Below are positions 61,487 through 64,000 of a DNA stretch of 64,000 nt, one piece after another. Under the pieces are notes generated by a model. It had not been told where the DNA came from and made no database searches. It saw only the letters and a list, made by a program, of their open reading frames with translations. A program made the position numbers and the translations under genes. The stretch covers positions 2,480,001 to 2,544,000 of the forward strand of contig NZ_CP114054.1 of assembly GCF_026967575.1 (NCBI RefSeq), given 5' to 3'. Positions within the stretch are counted from its first letter, which is position 1. The number at the start of each line of letters is the position of its first letter. This DNA comes from Aurantiacibacter sp. MUD11. Its GTDB lineage: Bacteria > Pseudomonadota > Alphaproteobacteria > Sphingomonadales > Sphingomonadaceae.

Positions 61487-62781
61487 CCGACACGATCGAC
61501 TTCACGCATGACGCCAGCGCTACCAGCTGGGTGGAAAGCGCCAACGGCCATCCGCACTTCCCGGTGCAGAACCTGCCACTGGGTGTCTTCTCCCCGTCGG
61601 GCGAAGGCAAACCGCGTGGCGGCATGGCGATTGGCGACATGATCCTGGACGTCGCCGCCGTGGCCGACATGCTGGAAGGCGATGCCGCCAATGCCGCGCG
61701 GCTGGCCGGCAATGCGACGCTGAACGACCTGCTGGCCAAGGGGCAGGGGGCCACGCGCAAGCTGCGCCAGGCCGTCTTCACCCTGCTGACCGACGACGGC
61801 AAGAAGAAGGCCGTCAGCGAAGCGCTGTACAAGGCCGAGGACTGTACCCTGCACCTGCCCGTGCATATCGGCGACTACACCGATTTCTACACCGGCATCC
61901 ACCATGCCACCAACATCGGCAGCCTGTTCCGTCCGGACAATCCGCTGCTGCCGAACTACAAGTACGTGCCCATCGGCTACCATGGCCGCACCTCCTCGGT
62001 GCGTCTGTCGGGCGTGAACGTGAAGCGCCCCAGCGGCCAGACCAAGGCGCCCGATGCCGACAAGCCCAGCTTCGGTCCGTCGAAGCGGCTCGACTACGAG
62101 CTGGAGATGGCCATCTGGGTGGGTGAGGGCAATGCGCTGGGCGAGCCGATCCCGATCGGCGAGGCGGAAAGCCATATCGCCGGTATCTCCATCCTAAACG
62201 ACTGGTCGGCGCGCGACATCCAGGCGTGGGAATATCAGCCGCTCGGCCCGTTCCTCGCCAAGAACTTCCACTCCACCATCAGCCCGTGGATCGTGACGCT
62301 CGACGCGCTCGCACCCTTCCGTGAGGCGCAGCCTGCGCGTCCCGCAGGCGATCCGGCACCGCTGGACTACCTTTCCGATGCGGAAGACCAGGCGCACGGC
62401 GCCTTCGGCGTGACGATGGAGGTCTATCTCTCGACCGCCAAGATGCGCGAAGATGGCGAGGCACCGCACAAGCTCAGCTCCGGCCCGATGACGGCCATGT
62501 ACTGGACGGCGGCGCAGCTGGTCACCCACCACGCGGTCGGCGGGTGCAACATGCAGCCGGGCGATCTGCTCGGCACCGGCACGCTGACCAGCGGCGAAGA
62601 TGGCGGCGAAGGCAGCCTGATCGAGCTGACCGAGGGCGGCAAGAAGCCGATCAGCCTGCCCAACGGCGAAACCCGCACCTTCCTGGAGGATGGTGACGAG
62701 GTGATCATGGTCGCTTTCGCGGAAAAGGACGGTTTCGCGCGGATCGGCCTTGGCGAATGTCGGGCGACGATTATAGGCTGA
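61483..62781 (+). CDS. fahA: Fumarylacetoacetase
   Basis: A 432-residue hydrolase releasing fumarate and acetoacetate, the last step of tyrosine catabolism. N-terminal SH3-like domain begins [20 protein letters not shown] (split over residues 17-37). The catalytic domain has [16 protein letters not shown], with the catalytic His and metal Asp, [42 protein letters not shown] and [19 protein letters not shown]. It is translationally coupled to hmgA (ATGA). A short hairpin-like CCTCC...GGAGG follows, including the ribosome binding site of the next gene. Confidence 0.96.
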   Translation: MTDTIDFTHDASATSWVESANGHPHFPVQNLPLGVFSPSGEGKPRGGMAIGDMILDVAAVADMLEGDAANAARLAGNATLNDLLAKGQGATRKLRQAVFTLLTDDGKKKAVSEALYKAEDCTLHLPVHIGDYTDFYTGIHHATNIGSLFRPDNPLLPNYKYVPIGYHGRTSSVRLSGVNVKRPSGQTKAPDADKPSFGPSKRLDYELEMAIWVGEGNALGEPIPIGEAESHIAGISILNDWSARDIQAWEYQPLGPFLAKNFHSTISPWIVTLDALAPFREAQPARPAGDPAPLDYLSDAEDQAHGAFGVTMEVYLSTAKMREDGEAPHKLSSGPMTAMYWTAAQLVTHHAVGGCNMQPGDLLGTGTLTSGEDGGEGSLIELTEGGKKPISLPNGETRTFLEDGDEVIMVAFAEKDGFARIGLGECRATIIG

Positions 62782-62800
62782 CCTCCTGAGAGGGAGGACC

Positions 62801-64000
62801 ATGCTGCATCGTTGGAACATCGCCGGGGCCGCCGCGCTGGCGCTTGCCGCCTGTGCCGGACCTGAGGCCGCGCAACCGGGCATCGAGACGCGCGACGCGC
62901 CGCTGCTGGAAGTGGACGGCCTGCAGTTCCGCGATCTCGACCGCAATGGCGCGCTGACGCCTTACGAGGACTGGCGCCTGTCGCCCGCAGAACGTGCCGC
63001 CGATCTCGTGCCGCGCATGACGCTGGCAGAGAAGGCCGGGCAGATGGTGGTCGGTTCGCTGGCAGGCAATGCCCCGATGGGCCAGCCGGCGACCGGTTAT
63101 GACCTTGAAGCCGTCCGGGCGACGGTGGTCGATCGCGGCATCACCCACCTGATCTCGCGCCTCGCCACCACCAATGCCGCGCTGGCCGAGGCCAACAACG
63201 CCGTGCAGCAGGCGGCAGAGAACGGGCGGCTGGGCATCCCCGCCGTCGTGATGACGGACCCCCGCCACGGCTATACCGAACTGGCGGGCGCCAGTGTCGA
63301 GGGCGGGCAGTTCGCGCAGTTCCCCAACGGCGTGGGCATCGCCGCGCTCGACGATCCCGAATTCGCTGAGGCCTATGCCGTACTGGTGCGCGAGGACTTG
63401 CGCGCGACCGGGTTCACCATGCTGCTCGGCCCGCAGATCGACCTGGCGACCGAACCGCGCTGGCCGCGCAACTTCGATACCTATGGCGAGGATGCTGCCG
63501 TATCGGCGCGCACCGCAGCGGCCTTCGTGCGCGGCCTGCAGGGTGGCGACGAGGGGCTGACCCGAACCAGCGTTGCCGCGGTTATCAAGCACTTCGCCGG
63601 CTATTCCGCCTCGCGCACCGGGTTCGACGCGCACAATTACTATGGCCGCCACTCGCTGCTGAACGCGGCCGAATGGCAGCAGCATATCCGCCCGTTCGCA
63701 GGCGCCTTGCAGGCCAGTCCCGCCGGGGTGATGCCCGCCTATTCGATCCTGCAGGAGCTGGAACTGGACGGCGAATTGGTCGAGCAGGTGGGCGTTGGCT
63801 ACAACCGCTACCTGCTCACCGACGTGCTGCGGGGGCAGCTTGGTTTCGACGGGGTGATCCTGTCCGACTGGGCGATCACCAAGGACTGCAGCGTCGAGTG
63901 CGTGGAAGGCCATCCGGAAGGCGAGCCGCCAAGTTTCGCCACCGTCTCCACCGCCTGGGGTGTCGAAGACCTGTCCGAGGCGGAACGCTTCGCCAAGGGC
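62801..64000 (+). CDS. GH3-family beta-glucosidase-like lipoprotein, 3' end outside the window
   Basis: The first 400 codons are visible; the gene continues past the right edge. GGGAGGACC precedes the ATG. The signal ends in lipobox LALAAC (Cys18). A short DxDxNG-like stretch (RDLDRNGALTPYEDW) precedes the GH3 barrel, which opens with RMTLAEKAGQM and contains GPQIDLATEPRWPRNFDTYGED, AVIKHFAGYS and LGFDGVILSDW. The Asp in SDW is the expected catalytic nucleophile. It would release glucose or other sugars from beta-glycosides in the periplasm. The second GH3 domain and the acid/base residue are not in the window. Confidence 0.92.
   Translation, partial: MLHRWNIAGAAALALAACAGPEAAQPGIETRDAPLLEVDGLQFRDLDRNGALTPYEDWRLSPAERAADLVPRMTLAEKAGQMVVGSLAGNAPMGQPATGYDLEAVRATVVDRGITHLISRLATTNAALAEANNAVQQAAENGRLGIPAVVMTDPRHGYTELAGASVEGGQFAQFPNGVGIAALDDPEFAEAYAVLVREDLRATGFTMLLGPQIDLATEPRWPRNFDTYGEDAAVSARTAAAFVRGLQGGDEGLTRTSVAAVIKHFAGYSASRTGFDAHNYYGRHSLLNAAEWQQHIRPFAGALQASPAGVMPAYSILQELELDGELVEQVGVGYNRYLLTDVLRGQLGFDGVILSDWAITKDCSVECVEGHPEGEPPSFATVSTAWGVEDLSEAERFAKG

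Noticed and set aside
62782..62800. CCTCC...GGAGG hairpin that could hide the ribosome binding site of the GH3 gene
   Set aside because: Five base pairs with a short loop is weak, and any strong ribosome binding site can pair with a nearby CCTCC. No sign of a riboswitch or thermosensor beyond it.

Overview
The window is about 64 kb of G+C-rich, densely packed bacterial chromosome. Gene content points to an aerobic alphaproteobacterium, most likely Sphingomonadales (Erythrobacteraceae-like): a single Rsh-type (p)ppGpp enzyme, an Oar-like TonB receptor, a FadL porin, PQQ and carotenoid-oxygenase enzymes, homogentisate catabolism and many lipoprotein hydrolases. This placement is inferred from families, not from a marker-gene comparison.

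Layout. 0-13 kb is mostly housekeeping: a DASS anion transporter (cut by the window edge), a VOC protein, a FadL porin, infC, pdeM, hemF, a GH16 lipoprotein, an unknown secreted protein, an M1 aminopeptidase, rsh, a DUF1905 protein, a cyclophilin-like protein, a small zincin and tRNA-Ser(GGA). 13-14.5 kb holds a saccharopine-dehydrogenase-like oxidoreductase.

14.6-29.9 kb is the most unusual part. A possible 59-codon ORF, a DUF6445 protein with a 2OG-Fe(II) oxygenase-like HxD...H...R pattern and a flavin-dependent tryptophan halogenase are read rightward. A radical SAM/SPASM protein with a long C-terminal extension is read leftward against them. Divergent from it is a 1860-residue RTX/VCBS protein whose first 27 residues are a run of aromatic-x-Asn triplets (FDN, WSN, FYN, WNN, WYN, FTN, then YIN). 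Aromatic-x-x triplets are the substrate type of three-residue cyclophane-forming radical SAM enzymes. A complete type I secretion system (TolC, LapB-type ABC, HlyD) follows. I propose a system that modifies the N-terminus of a giant secreted adhesin-like protein by cyclophane formation, possibly with hydroxylation and halogenation, and then exports it without a cleavable leader.

30-36.6 kb is a TetR-OMF-MFP-RND efflux cassette with overlapping genes. 36.8-42.1 kb has a lipoprotein formylglycine-generating enzyme and a leftward three-gene operon (carotenoid oxygenase, quinohaemoprotein dehydrogenase, SnoaL-like protein) joined by ATGA overlaps. 42.2-53.6 kb is rich in nucleic-acid and nucleoside salvage: S1/P1 nuclease, AMP nucleosidase, 5'-nucleotidase, TonB receptor, an IPNS-like 2OG oxygenase co-transcribed with a CNT nucleoside transporter, a YhhQ-type transporter and cytidine deaminase. 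53.6-55.4 kb is a parvulin/HupE pair. 55.4-59.4 kb is acetate uptake and activation (DUF4212, sodium symporter, acs). 59.5-62.8 kb is the homogentisate branch of tyrosine degradation (maiA, hmgA, fahA). A GH3 beta-glucosidase-like lipoprotein runs off the right edge.

There is no insertion sequence, phage gene, CRISPR array or rRNA. No stretch longer than 300 bases lacks a gene; the larger gaps (14459-14632, 19218-19397, 24981-25185, 36632-36812, 49848-50089) are described in features or findings, or noted as rejected.
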